Assembly: GCF_022601875.1 (NCBI RefSeq)
Contig: NZ_JAKVIP010000016.1
Coordinates: 1 to 64,000 of the forward strand
Length of the DNA stretch: 64,000 nucleotides
From: Chryseobacterium sp. SSA4.19
GTDB lineage: Bacteria; Bacteroidota; Bacteroidia; Flavobacteriales; Weeksellaceae
Reading direction: 5' to 3'
Below the pieces are notes generated by a model, which saw nothing but the letters and a program-made list of their open reading frames with translations, was not told the DNA's origin and did not search any database. The position numbers were made by a program, and so were the translations under genes. Shown piece after piece: positions 25,210-33,313 of the stretch; the stretch's first letter is position 1, and each line of letters opens with the position of its first letter.

Positions 25210-26393
25210 ATTGTTACTTTTTCTCCGATGTTGATTTCAGTTGCTTTTTCAGGAAACTCGACAAAACAATTGGCCTGTGCAGCAGAATCCATTTTGTAGG
25301 ATTCTTGTGCGTTGAGAATTCGCACTTTCCCTTTAGAATAGCAGGCTTTCAGAAACTGTGTTTGGTCTTTGTTTTTTTTCTTTGCAAAAGATTCTGAAAT
25401 GGCAAAGTCTTTTTCTTCCTCAAAATCTTTACGCCCAAAACACCCCAGTAAAAAAGGCTTTATATATTGATGATAACAGGAAAAAACGGACGCAGGATTT
25501 CCGGGCAGTGCAAAAATCATCTTCTTGTCTAACTTACCGAAATACAAAGGTTTTCCAGGCTTTTGCCTGATTTTATAAAATAATTCTGAAACACCTGATT
25601 TCTCTAAAGCAGGTTTCACATAATCATAATCTCCTACGGAAATACCACCGGTAATCAGTAAAACATCGATCGTTTCTAAACTTTTTTTTATGGCAGAAAA
25701 AGTAGCTTCTTCCGTATCTTCGACATGATTGATGAATGAAAACCCATGATTAATTTCAGCCAAAGCTGATTGAAGCGTGTAAGAATTAGAATTGTATATT
25801 TCTCCATCCAGAAGCGGTTTCCCGCTTTCCACTAATTCATTTCCTGTATAGAGCAATCCTATTTTTATTTTATTATAAACAGCTATCTTGTCAATTCCAA
25901 ATCCCGATAAAAACCCGATAACGGCATGGTTAATAAACGTGTTCTCTTCTATAATTTTCGTCCCGAGTCGGGTTTGAGATCCTTTCAAACGGATGTTTTC
26001 TCCTTTTAAAATTTCATTACCATTAAATTGAATTCGGTCCTCAATTCTTGTTACTTTCTCCTGCATAATAACAGTATCAACACCATCAGGAATTTTTGCT
26101 CCTGTAAAAATACGCACTGCTTCTCCCCGGCCAAGCTCAAAATTATTTTTTGATACTCCGGCAGGAATGATATGCATAACTTTTAATTCTGAAAAATCTG
26201 CTAAATCATCAAACCGAAATCCGTAACCGTCCATCGCAGAGTTATTAAAGGAGGGAACATCTAAAGTTGCAAAAATAGGTTCCGAGGTAAAGAATCCTTG
26301 AGCTTCTAATAATGAAACCGTTATTTTCTCTGTCCGGAAAATTTGTGATTCAATAATTTTTTTTGCTTCGGAAACGGGGATAAAGTATTTCAT
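25197..26393 (-). CDS. moeA: Molybdopterin molybdenumtransferase MoeA
   Basis: 398 aa. It inserts molybdate into adenylylated molybdopterin. Motifs: DVPSFNNSAMDGYGF, GEAVRIFTGAKIPDGVDTV, LYTGNELVESGKPL, LLITGGISVGDYDYVKPAL and IFALPGNPASVFSCY. Length is typical of the family. It is followed with a 13-base overlap by the ModE-like gene and then mobA, forming a late-step Moco operon; the SUOX-fold lipoprotein gene ends 60 bases upstream. Confidence 0.95.
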   Translation of the reverse strand: MKYFIPVSEAKKIIESQIFRTEKITVSLLEAQGFFTSEPIFATLDVPSFNNSAMDGYGFRFDDLADFSELKVMHIIPAGVSKNNFELGRGEAVRIFTGAKIPDGVDTVIMQEKVTRIEDRIQFNGNEILKGENIRLKGSQTRLGTKIIEENTFINHAVIGFLSGFGIDKIAVYNKIKIGLLYTGNELVESGKPLLDGEIYNSNSYTLQSALAEINHGFSFINHVEDTEEATFSAIKKSLETIDVLLITGGISVGDYDYVKPALEKSGVSELFYKIRQKPGKPLYFGKLDKKMIFALPGNPASVFSCYHQYIKPFLLGCFGRKDFEEEKDFAISESFAKKKNKDQTQFLKACYSKGKVRILNAQESYKMDSAAQANCFVEFPEKATEINIGEKVTIWRV

Positions 26394-26453
26394 TTTGAAG
26401 ACGCTTTTAAAGTTTAAAATCGGGGATGAAATTTTATCTGGTTTTACTTTTTC

Positions 26454-27062
26454 TTATTTCACTCGGTTTACTTCAATGCTTTTCAGCCACTTTACATGTC
26501 GCGGACCGGTTTTGGTATCGTTAAGGCTTACCATAATCATTTCTCCTTTTTCTTTCAAGGGCCTTCCGTTTTGCTCAAATACGACATACGCTTTTTCGCC
26601 AATCGGGCTATTGAAGAATTCTGCCCAGGAAAATGTAGCTTTGTAATCATCTGAAGCTCTTGTAATGATATAGAAATTACGGTCTTTATGCTCCTGTTGG
26701 GCGATCTTTGCTTTTTCCAAAATGTCAGTCAGTAAAACTCCTTTTGTAGATTCTACGCTGTCTTTTGTCAAACCGGTCTGGCAAACAATTTTAAAATCTT
26801 TGAGTTCTATCACCTTCATTTTTTTTAAAGAATCTACCGTTAAGGTCAATGGTGTTACGACATCTCCTGTTACTTTTACTTCTTTACTTACATACTTCAA
26901 ATCTTCTTTTTCGTCATGTTTGTGGCTTTCCTTTTCTTCTGAATGTTTTTGAGCGGTTTTTACAGAATTATCAGGTACAGGATTGATTGTGTCTGATTTT
27001 TTACATTGTAACATTGTCAATGCAATCATTACAACTGTAATTAGATTGGTTAATTTTTTCAT
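26454..27062 (-). CDS. Lipoprotein with sulfite-oxidase-like molybdopterin-binding fold
   Basis: 202 aa. A lipoprotein signal ends TMLQC, followed by a charged linker rich in His/Lys/Glu (HSEEKESHKHDEKED) that might bind metal. Residues ~60-200 resemble a minimal oxidoreductase molybdopterin-binding (SUOX/YedY-like) domain: LTVDSLKKMKVIELKDF, IVCQTGLTKDS, KGVLLTDILEKA and a C-terminal GPRHVKWLKSIEV. The Cys in IVCQTG is at the place of the Mo ligand in sulfite oxidases. It is shorter than known enzymes and may bind Moco weakly or not at all. It sits between moaA and moeA. Confidence 0.65.
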   Translation of the reverse strand: MKKLTNLITVVMIALTMLQCKKSDTINPVPDNSVKTAQKHSEEKESHKHDEKEDLKYVSKEVKVTGDVVTPLTLTVDSLKKMKVIELKDFKIVCQTGLTKDSVESTKGVLLTDILEKAKIAQQEHKDRNFYIITRASDDYKATFSWAEFFNSPIGEKAYVVFEQNGRPLKEKGEMIMVSLNDTKTGPRHVKWLKSIEVNRVK

Positions 27063-27276
27063 TGGTATTATTTATTAAGAAGTTTATTTTATAAAAACAC
27101 AGATATTTTATTATTCATTTATTTTTAAAAGACATATTCGCCATTATTTCTGCTATTCAATTGTTTTATTTTTCCCATAAATCTACTCCACTACAGCAAG
27201 AGCCTACAGCATTAACCGTTTCATATCATAAAATCTGCCGTTATGTATTTTTCAGCCTATCGGTGTTCAAATAAAA

Positions 27277-28275
27277 TCAGCCCCCTATTTTTATCATATT
27301 TCTGTTGACAATTTCACTTTTTTTTATATTTTCCATTTTTGAGAATTGTCCACCTTTTTCTTTGTGCTTTTGAGCGATCGCAAATTGTATAATCTCGTTC
27401 AGATCTTCATTATTTCTTATAGATTTAATTAAGTCAAACTCATCTGCACCGAAAAGACAGTTTTTCATTTTCCCGTCGGAAGTAATCCGGATCCGGTTGC
27501 AACCTGCACAAAATGAATTACTCATCGTAGAAATAAATCCGAAAAGGCCTTTGCTTTCCGCATTAATTCTGTATTTTCTGGATGTATCATTTTTGTGGTC
27601 TTCCACCTTTTCATAGGGTAAATGTTCTGAAACTAAAGTCAGCATTTCAGATATCGGAATAACTTTATTTTTCTCCCACGAATTTCCGGTAAAAGGCATG
27701 AATTCTATAAATCTTAACTCGATGGGGTAATGATGTGAAAGTGCTATGAACTCAGGAATTTCGTTTTCATTGAAGCCTCGCATTATGACAACATTTAATT
27801 TTACATTAAATCCCCTTTTGATACTTTCTTTACTATTTTCCCAAACCGTTTGAAACAAATCTCTTTTAGTAATATATTTAAATTTTTCGCGGTCGAGAGA
27901 ATCAATGCTGATATTGAGATTTTTTACACCACATTCTTCAAATAAATCAAAATATTTATGAAGCAAAACGCCGTTGGTTGTGATTCCTATATGAGCTCCC
28001 AGTGTTGAAATCTGACGAATGATGGATTCAAAACCGTTTCGGACCAAAGGTTCACCACCCGTAATTCTGATTTTATTGATATTGAATTTCTGAACGAAAA
28101 TTTTAGAAATTTCATAAATTTCCTGATTGCTCATCAACTCAATTGATGGTGTACTTTTGAACGGCTCATCGGGCATACAATACAGGCAGCGGAAATTGCA
28201 GCTGTCAGTAATCGAAAGCCGGAGATAATTGTGTTTGCGCCCGAAAGAATCGACTAAATCAGTAGGATTTGCCAT
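27277..28275 (-). CDS. moaA: GTP 3',8-cyclase MoaA
   Basis: 332 aa from ATG 28275; ATG 28284 is equally possible, and the 5' end overlaps the small membrane protein gene by 17 bases or more. Radical SAM enzyme, first step of Moco synthesis. N-terminal [4Fe-4S] motif C26-NFR-C30-LY-C33, SAM region ITGGEPLVRNGFE, C-terminal cluster FCAGCNRIRITSDGKMKNC and the terminal Gly-Gly (MIKIGG) required for catalysis. Co-transcription with the nitrate reductase genes links cofactor supply to the enzyme. Confidence 0.95.
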   Translation of the reverse strand: MANPTDLVDSFGRKHNYLRLSITDSCNFRCLYCMPDEPFKSTPSIELMSNQEIYEISKIFVQKFNINKIRITGGEPLVRNGFESIIRQISTLGAHIGITTNGVLLHKYFDLFEECGVKNLNISIDSLDREKFKYITKRDLFQTVWENSKESIKRGFNVKLNVVIMRGFNENEIPEFIALSHHYPIELRFIEFMPFTGNSWEKNKVIPISEMLTLVSEHLPYEKVEDHKNDTSRKYRINAESKGLFGFISTMSNSFCAGCNRIRITSDGKMKNCLFGADEFDLIKSIRNNEDLNEIIQFAIAQKHKEKGGQFSKMENIKKSEIVNRNMIKIGG

Positions 28276-28543
28276 CGCTTTCATCTTGTGAATTTTTAAC
28301 TTGCCCGGTTGGAATATCAGGTACATATCTCAAAAAGAAAACCGTACACATAAAAATAATCACCGAACCAATTGCCGAATACCAGGCAAAATCGATGTGC
28401 TCTTTGTCTAACGCTTTGTTGATGGTTCCAAACAAAAGCCACATCTGCAGACTGACCAGCAAAATATAAATACTGATAATAGCAACCAACATCTCGTTGA
28501 CGCGGAAGGTTACTTTTTTTATGGGTTTCTTTCGTACTGACAT
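28259..28543 (-). CDS. Small two-helix membrane protein of the nitrate reductase operon
   Basis: 94 aa with two predicted transmembrane helices (about residues 18-38 and 55-73) and charged ends, beginning MSVRKKPIKKVTFRVNE. No cofactor motif. It lies 47 bases after the Rieske gene and overlaps moaA. Its place in the operon suggests a structural or anchoring subunit of the nitrate reductase complex. I do not recognise a named function. Confidence 0.8.
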   Translation of the reverse strand: MSVRKKPIKKVTFRVNEMLVAIISIYILLVSLQMWLLFGTINKALDKEHIDFAWYSAIGSVIIFMCTVFFLRYVPDIPTGQVKNSQDESDGKSY

Positions 28544-28590
28544 TTTTTCGGTTTTTAATTAATTTTTAAATGCTTAAGCCCGCAAACTTT

Positions 28591-29118
28591 TTATCCGTGT
28601 CCGTGAGTATCTTTCGATTCTTTGATAAAATCTGTCACGTAGATTTTGTCTTCTTTTATTACAACCGTCAATTGCGGTAGCGGTCTCGGCGGTGGCCCCT
28701 GTATCACTGAACCGTCATCCGGATTGAAAAAACCGTGGTGGCAAGGGCATTCTATCACTCTATCTTCATGATTGTATAAAACAGAACAGGATAAGTGGGT
28801 ACATTTCTGCTCAAAAACCTTCCATTTGTCTTCAGCTAACCTGATGAGCATGTATGGCGTTCTATGGTTCTCGTTGATGTAGAAAGTCCGCATGCTGCCG
28901 ACTTTAAGATCGGTGGTCAGTCCTACGAAATATTCTCCCAGTGTTTCTTCTTTTTTGAAATGATTGAATACCGGAATTCCCAAATTCGCTAACGCTAAAG
29001 TACCTGAAAAAAAGGTAATCAGCTTGATGAATTCTTTACGTGAAACATAGGCTGCTTCCCGTTTTTTAATTGGAAAATCGGATTTCCAGGCGGGAATTTT
29101 TTTATGATCTTCTGACAT
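28591..29118 (-). CDS. Membrane-anchored Rieske [2Fe-2S] protein
   Basis: 175 aa. The N-terminal ~32 residues are basic and contain SRKEFIK, a near-match to the Tat motif S-R-R-x-F-L-K, followed by one hydrophobic helix (about 33-50). The soluble domain carries the full high-potential Rieske motif: C106-T-H108-LS-C111 and C124-P-C126-H127-H128, where C111/C126 can form the disulfide. In bc1-type complexes such proteins oxidise quinol on the periplasmic side. Here there is no bc1 partner; it lies 10 bases after the four-cluster ferredoxin and is probably a subunit of the nitrate reductase complex. Confidence 0.9.
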   Translation of the reverse strand: MSEDHKKIPAWKSDFPIKKREAAYVSRKEFIKLITFFSGTLALANLGIPVFNHFKKEETLGEYFVGLTTDLKVGSMRTFYINENHRTPYMLIRLAEDKWKVFEQKCTHLSCSVLYNHEDRVIECPCHHGFFNPDDGSVIQGPPPRPLPQLTVVIKEDKIYVTDFIKESKDTHGHG

Positions 29119-29128
29119 GGTAAGAGGT

Positions 29129-29704
29129 TTAAAAAACTTTTAATTCTTCGCTGCCTTTCGGCATCATGATATTTACTTTAGTATTGACGATTTCTTTCCC
29201 GAAAATAAAACGGTTGACCGGTGTACTGTTAGGTCTTTTCTTCGCCACATTATCTCTGGTATCAAACGTTAAGGCTCCGCTTGGGCAGACAGTAGCACAC
29301 ATGGGTTTTAGGCCTGTGCTGGTTCGGTCGTAGCACATATTACATTTCATCATCAGCATGGCACTCTGATCCGGGATTTGCGGAACGCCGAACGGGCAGC
29401 CGATAACACAGTTGGCACAGCCGATACATTTTGAGGTATCTGCAGTGTGAACAATTCCATATTCGTCTTTTGTAATTGCGTCCGCCGGGCAAACATTGGC
29501 ACAGATCGGGTCTTCGCAGTGCATGCATACCTGAACGGTTGTCTGAATGGTTTCGGCTCTGTCCACGTAATGAATATGGATCATTGAGGTTTCTCCGTTG
29601 GTTTCGCACTCAGCACACGCCATCTCACACGAGTGACAGCCGATGCACCGCTGCATATCCACAAAAAATTCCATATCGTTAAATTTTTCAAACTGTTCCG
29701 CCAT
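29129..29704 (-). CDS. Four-cluster [4Fe-4S] ferredoxin-type electron-transfer subunit
   Basis: 191 aa without signal peptide. Four Cys groups in the DmsB/NrfC/NarH-like pattern: CIGCHSCEMACAEC, CMHCEDPICANVCPADA, CIGCANCVIGCPFG and CNMCYDRTSTGLKPMCATVC. Such subunits relay electrons from a membrane quinol oxidase to a molybdopterin catalytic subunit. Twelve bases separate it from the Mo subunit gene and ten from the Rieske gene. It is shorter than NarH (~500 aa) and lacks the Trp/Cys variation expected in a NarH [3Fe-4S] cluster. Confidence 0.92.
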   Translation of the reverse strand: MAEQFEKFNDMEFFVDMQRCIGCHSCEMACAECETNGETSMIHIHYVDRAETIQTTVQVCMHCEDPICANVCPADAITKDEYGIVHTADTSKCIGCANCVIGCPFGVPQIPDQSAMLMMKCNMCYDRTSTGLKPMCATVCPSGALTFDTRDNVAKKRPNSTPVNRFIFGKEIVNTKVNIMMPKGSEELKVF

Positions 29705-29716
29705 AATTTTTAAAAT

Positions 29717-31948
29717 CTAATATTGAATATCTCTACTTTGGTTGGCAAATTCTACTGAGTTTTCACCTTTTTTCCGTCCAGTCTTTTCAATTTTACAGGA
29801 GCAAACTTTGAACTCGGGTATTTTTGAAACCGGATCCAAAGCATCAATCGTCAATTGGTTCGCGGAATTCACACCACCCCAATGATAAGGGATGAAAACC
29901 GTGTCCTGTCTTATGGTTTCAACGACATTAGCAGGAAACAATGCGCTTCCTCGCCGGGTAGAAACTTTGATTAAATCATTTTCTTCAATGCCGTATTCTG
30001 CTGCCAGTTTAGGATGAATTTCCAATAAAGGTTCCGGATAAAGGTCTACCAGTTTTCCGATTCTTCTGGTTTGTGAACCGCTTAAATATTGGCTTACAAC
30101 CCTTCCTGTTGTCAGCACGATCGGATATTCTTCGTCCGGTTCTTCAGTTGGTTTTTTGTAAGGAGTCGGGTTAAAATGTGCTTTTTTATCGTTTGTATTA
30201 AACTGTTTATCTTCCCAAAGTCTCGGTGTCCCGGGATGATCTTCGGTTGGACAGGGCCAGAAAATCCCCAGATTTTTTTCTACTCTTTCGTAGGTAATCC
30301 CGTAATAATCGGCAGCACTTCCTCTTGATGCAACTCTTAGTTCATTAAAAGTTTCCTCGCTTTTTTTATAATTGAATTTGTCGCCTTCCCCTAATCTACG
30401 GGCTAATTCCATTAAAATTTCGCTGTCACGTTTTGCTTTTCCGGGTGGATCAACAACTGCCCTGATTCTAATCACACGACCTTCTGAAGAAGTTGTTGTT
30501 CCCTCTTCCTCTTCCTGCAAAGAACCTGCAAGAATAATATTGGCGTGTCGCAGAGTTTCAGATAAAAAGAAATCGATTCCTGCATAGAATTCCAATTTTT
30601 CCAATGCTGCGCGGACATTGTTGTTATTCGGCAGGGAAACCAAAGGATTGAAACAGATCGACAGCAAACCTTTGATTTCTCCCCTATTGATCGCTTCAAT
30701 AATTTCATAGGCACTCAATCCTTTTCGAGGCATATCTTCTTCCTTGATTCCCCAGATATCCGCGACTATTTTACGGTGCTCCGGATTTTCAATATCTCTG
30801 TTTCCGGGAAGCTGGTCGCATTTATGACCGTGTTCCCGACCGCCCTGTCCGTTTCCCTGTCCGGTTATCGTTCCATAGCCGCAATAAGGTTTTCCTATTC
30901 TTCCGGTTGCTAAAACTAAATTAATACAGCTTGAAACGTTCTGCACACCTTTAGAATGATGTTCGATGCCACGAGCGTGCATCAGGAAACTGGTTTTTGC
31001 TTTCCCCCACATTTCTGCAGCTTTGAAAATGAGCTCTTTCGGAACTCCTGTCACTTCTTCACCCCACTCGAGGGTACAATCTTTTACCGCTTCGGCCGTT
31101 TCTTTAAATCCTGAGGTATAATTATTTATGAAATCATTATCCAGCCAATTGTTATCAATTAAAACCTTCAGCATCGTATTCGTCAGTGCTGAATCGGTTC
31201 CGGGTCTTAACGGCAGATGAATATCGGCCGTTCTCGCAATCGGAATCTGGCGTGGATCAATAACGATTAATTTGGCTCCGTTATCCCGGGCTTCCCAAAT
31301 TTTATGTGTTAAAACAGGGAAACATTCGCTCACATTCGCTCCGGTAATAAGGATAACTTCTGCATGAGCGAGGTCTGCCCAGCTGTTGGAAGAGCGGTCC
31401 ATTCCGAATGCTTTCTTATTTCCCGCACCAGCACTCACCATACACAACCGTCCATTATAATCGAGGTTAGCGGTTTTCAATGCAACTCTTGCAAATTTTC
31501 CGACCATATAACTTTTCTCATTGGTTAGAGAAACGCCTGACAGCATCGCAAAAGAATTTTTTCCGTATTTTTCCTGAATCCTCCTGATTTCCTTAATCAC
31601 CACATCGTATGCTTCCTCCCATTCTATCGGGATAAAACCTTTACCTTCAATCCTTTTATAGGGTGAAAGCAGACGATCCGGATGATTGTCCTGCATGTAC
31701 CGCTGAACTCCTTTCGGACAAAGTCTGCCCTCATTAAAAGGAAAGTCATTCCACGGTTCGAAACCCACGACTTTTTTATCCTTCACTTTTAATTGAATCC
31801 CACACTGCAGGCCGCAAAAACAGCAATGTGTTTTTACCAAAGCATCGGGATTCTGAGGATTTGACCTTACGGTTCCTTTGTTTGGATAATGTTGATGCGG
31901 TCCGAATACATTAATGATTTCGTCGGCTGTTACGGGTAATCTTGCCAT
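29717..31948 (-). CDS. Molybdopterin oxidoreductase, Nap/Nas-type nitrate reductase catalytic subunit
   Basis: 743 aa, DMSO-reductase superfamily. N-terminal [4Fe-4S] motif C42-x2-C45-x3-C49-x27-C77 (CFCGLQCG, GRLCPKGVQ). The residue expected to bind Mo is C169 in NGRLCMVSAGAG, which aligns with the Cys of the NapA segment (N-x-R-x-C-M-x-S-A), whereas NarG uses Asp. Other family landmarks: GANVSECFPVLTHKIWEARD, LRPGTDSALTNTMLKVLI, TGQGNGQGGREHGHK and YPIVLTTGRVVSQYLSG. There is no Tat signal, so it is probably cytoplasmic like NarB/NasA. Neighbouring narK, moa and NIR genes support nitrate as substrate, but formate or another oxyanion cannot be excluded from sequence alone. Confidence 0.85.
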   Translation of the reverse strand: MARLPVTADEIINVFGPHQHYPNKGTVRSNPQNPDALVKTHCCFCGLQCGIQLKVKDKKVVGFEPWNDFPFNEGRLCPKGVQRYMQDNHPDRLLSPYKRIEGKGFIPIEWEEAYDVVIKEIRRIQEKYGKNSFAMLSGVSLTNEKSYMVGKFARVALKTANLDYNGRLCMVSAGAGNKKAFGMDRSSNSWADLAHAEVILITGANVSECFPVLTHKIWEARDNGAKLIVIDPRQIPIARTADIHLPLRPGTDSALTNTMLKVLIDNNWLDNDFINNYTSGFKETAEAVKDCTLEWGEEVTGVPKELIFKAAEMWGKAKTSFLMHARGIEHHSKGVQNVSSCINLVLATGRIGKPYCGYGTITGQGNGQGGREHGHKCDQLPGNRDIENPEHRKIVADIWGIKEEDMPRKGLSAYEIIEAINRGEIKGLLSICFNPLVSLPNNNNVRAALEKLEFYAGIDFFLSETLRHANIILAGSLQEEEEGTTTSSEGRVIRIRAVVDPPGKAKRDSEILMELARRLGEGDKFNYKKSEETFNELRVASRGSAADYYGITYERVEKNLGIFWPCPTEDHPGTPRLWEDKQFNTNDKKAHFNPTPYKKPTEEPDEEYPIVLTTGRVVSQYLSGSQTRRIGKLVDLYPEPLLEIHPKLAAEYGIEENDLIKVSTRRGSALFPANVVETIRQDTVFIPYHWGGVNSANQLTIDALDPVSKIPEFKVCSCKIEKTGRKKGENSVEFANQSRDIQY

Positions 31949-31960
31949 GTTTATTTTATT

Positions 31961-33016
31961 TTAACCAAAATAAGTTCCTGATTCCTGTCTTGCTTTGAGG
32001 TGCGCTTTGGCGAGCATTGCTCTTTTTCCTTCCGGGCTATAGTCTAAATAACTTTTTCCTTCTTCATTTTCTAAATCGAATCCCATTTCCTGAGTGATTT
32101 CTTTTAAATCATCGATATGCATTGAGGTAGTATATTCATCGCCGGTGTGCGGGCAAATCTGCATCCCGCGCCGTTTCCCTTCAATTTTATAAATATTTGC
32201 GCCCACCTGAGCAGGTCTCTGAAATATGTGAAAGAATTTTCCGAAAGGGATCCACATCAGAAACATTGCAACGGTAATCGCATGTATAATGGCCATAAAC
32301 TGGCTCATTTTTCCTTCGAGATAGGTATAATCAAACCAAATCCCCAAACCTGTCACGGAAACAGCAACCAATAAAATTAAGGGAAGCCAGTCGCGCTCAA
32401 ACCATTGGGTCGCGATTAACCCTTCATCAACAAATCTTCTGTGCATCATGATCAGACATCCTATGATTACCATGATTGCCGTCCAGACCAGGATGTGGAA
32501 AAAGAACATCGCAACAAAGGTATTCAGAGGAAAGGTCATCACGGTAACTCCCATCATATGAGTTTCGTACTGATCAATCGTTCCGGGCTTCAATGTAAAA
32601 TGCAGCCATCCGAAGGTAAGACCAAACGTAACCACAAAAGAGATGAGGCAGCCTGTTGCTAAAAGAAAATGACCCAGCCAGCGCATTCTTCCTCTGGAAA
32701 CAATAAACTTCTGGAAAAGAATGTTTCGTACGGAAAGGCGGATCACTTCTTTGATATAGATCGGATAATCTTTGCTGAAAATAAATTCCCACGTACGTTT
32801 CCAATATTTCTGCGTTGCCGGGCGCTGCTTCCATACTGAATGATGATACACTACTCCGAATGTCATGCTGATGGTCCCGAAAAAATAAATGATTAAAGCG
32901 GCATCAAAATTCTGAAGATTAACAGAACCTGCTACCGTAATAGCGATCACTACGAATGTAGCAATAATTGCATTAATAAATGCTTTCCTGTTGATATTGG
33001 TGAAAATGCTGAACAT
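31961..33016 (-). CDS. NarI/DsrM-like b-type cytochrome membrane subunit
   Basis: 351 aa, about six transmembrane helices in residues 12-265 and a C-terminal cytoplasmic tail of ~85 residues. Candidate heme ligands are H116 (GHFLLATG), H174 (FFFHILVW), H245 (IIHAITVAM) and H263 (GKFFHIFQ), in separate helices as expected for two b hemes. The tail includes MQICPHTGDEY. It would oxidise menaquinol and pass electrons to the ferredoxin-type subunit. First gene of the operon, 12 bases before the Mo subunit gene, with a dyad-bearing promoter upstream. Confidence 0.82.
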   Translation of the reverse strand: MFSIFTNINRKAFINAIIATFVVIAITVAGSVNLQNFDAALIIYFFGTISMTFGVVYHHSVWKQRPATQKYWKRTWEFIFSKDYPIYIKEVIRLSVRNILFQKFIVSRGRMRWLGHFLLATGCLISFVVTFGLTFGWLHFTLKPGTIDQYETHMMGVTVMTFPLNTFVAMFFFHILVWTAIMVIIGCLIMMHRRFVDEGLIATQWFERDWLPLILLVAVSVTGLGIWFDYTYLEGKMSQFMAIIHAITVAMFLMWIPFGKFFHIFQRPAQVGANIYKIEGKRRGMQICPHTGDEYTTSMHIDDLKEITQEMGFDLENEEGKSYLDYSPEGKRAMLAKAHLKARQESGTYFG

Positions 33017-33073
33017 CCCGTTTAAATTTAAAGGTCACTCATTTACTGTATGAGGGATCCTGTTTTTCTTCAA

Positions 33074-33120
33074 CAAAGATACAGCAATACATTTCTAAAT
33101 AAGACACAATTATCTTATTT
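33074..33120 (-). promoter_or_regulatory. Nitrate reductase operon promoter with perfect dyad
   Basis: On the minus strand the -7 box TATCTTTG (33074-33081) is preceded, 15 bp upstream, by the perfect inverted repeat AAATAAGA-N8-TCTTATTT (33097-33120). A TTTG -33 box is missing. Geometry matches the dyads before the second Rrf2 gene and the hemerythrin-PAS gene. The remainder of the 297-base gap to the FNR-like gene holds nothing else recognised. Confidence 0.75.
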
Positions 33121-33313
33121 AAAATTATTCAAAATAAATGATACAAATTATATCATCTATCAAATTGAAATACAATTAATTGCAATAAATATGATTTACA
33201 TCATGCTATTGAACTAATATGTTCATCACCGCTAAAAAACTATATGATTATAAAGTAAAATTAAATAGAAGCACCAATCTCAGTGCTTTACACAGATTTT
33301 CAGACATGATGAT

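Noticed and set aside
29717-31948. NarG assignment for the Mo subunit
   Set aside because: Too short (743 versus ~1200 aa), first cluster is Cys4 rather than His-Cys3, and the Mo ligand position is Cys rather than Asp. NapA is also rejected because no Tat signal is present.
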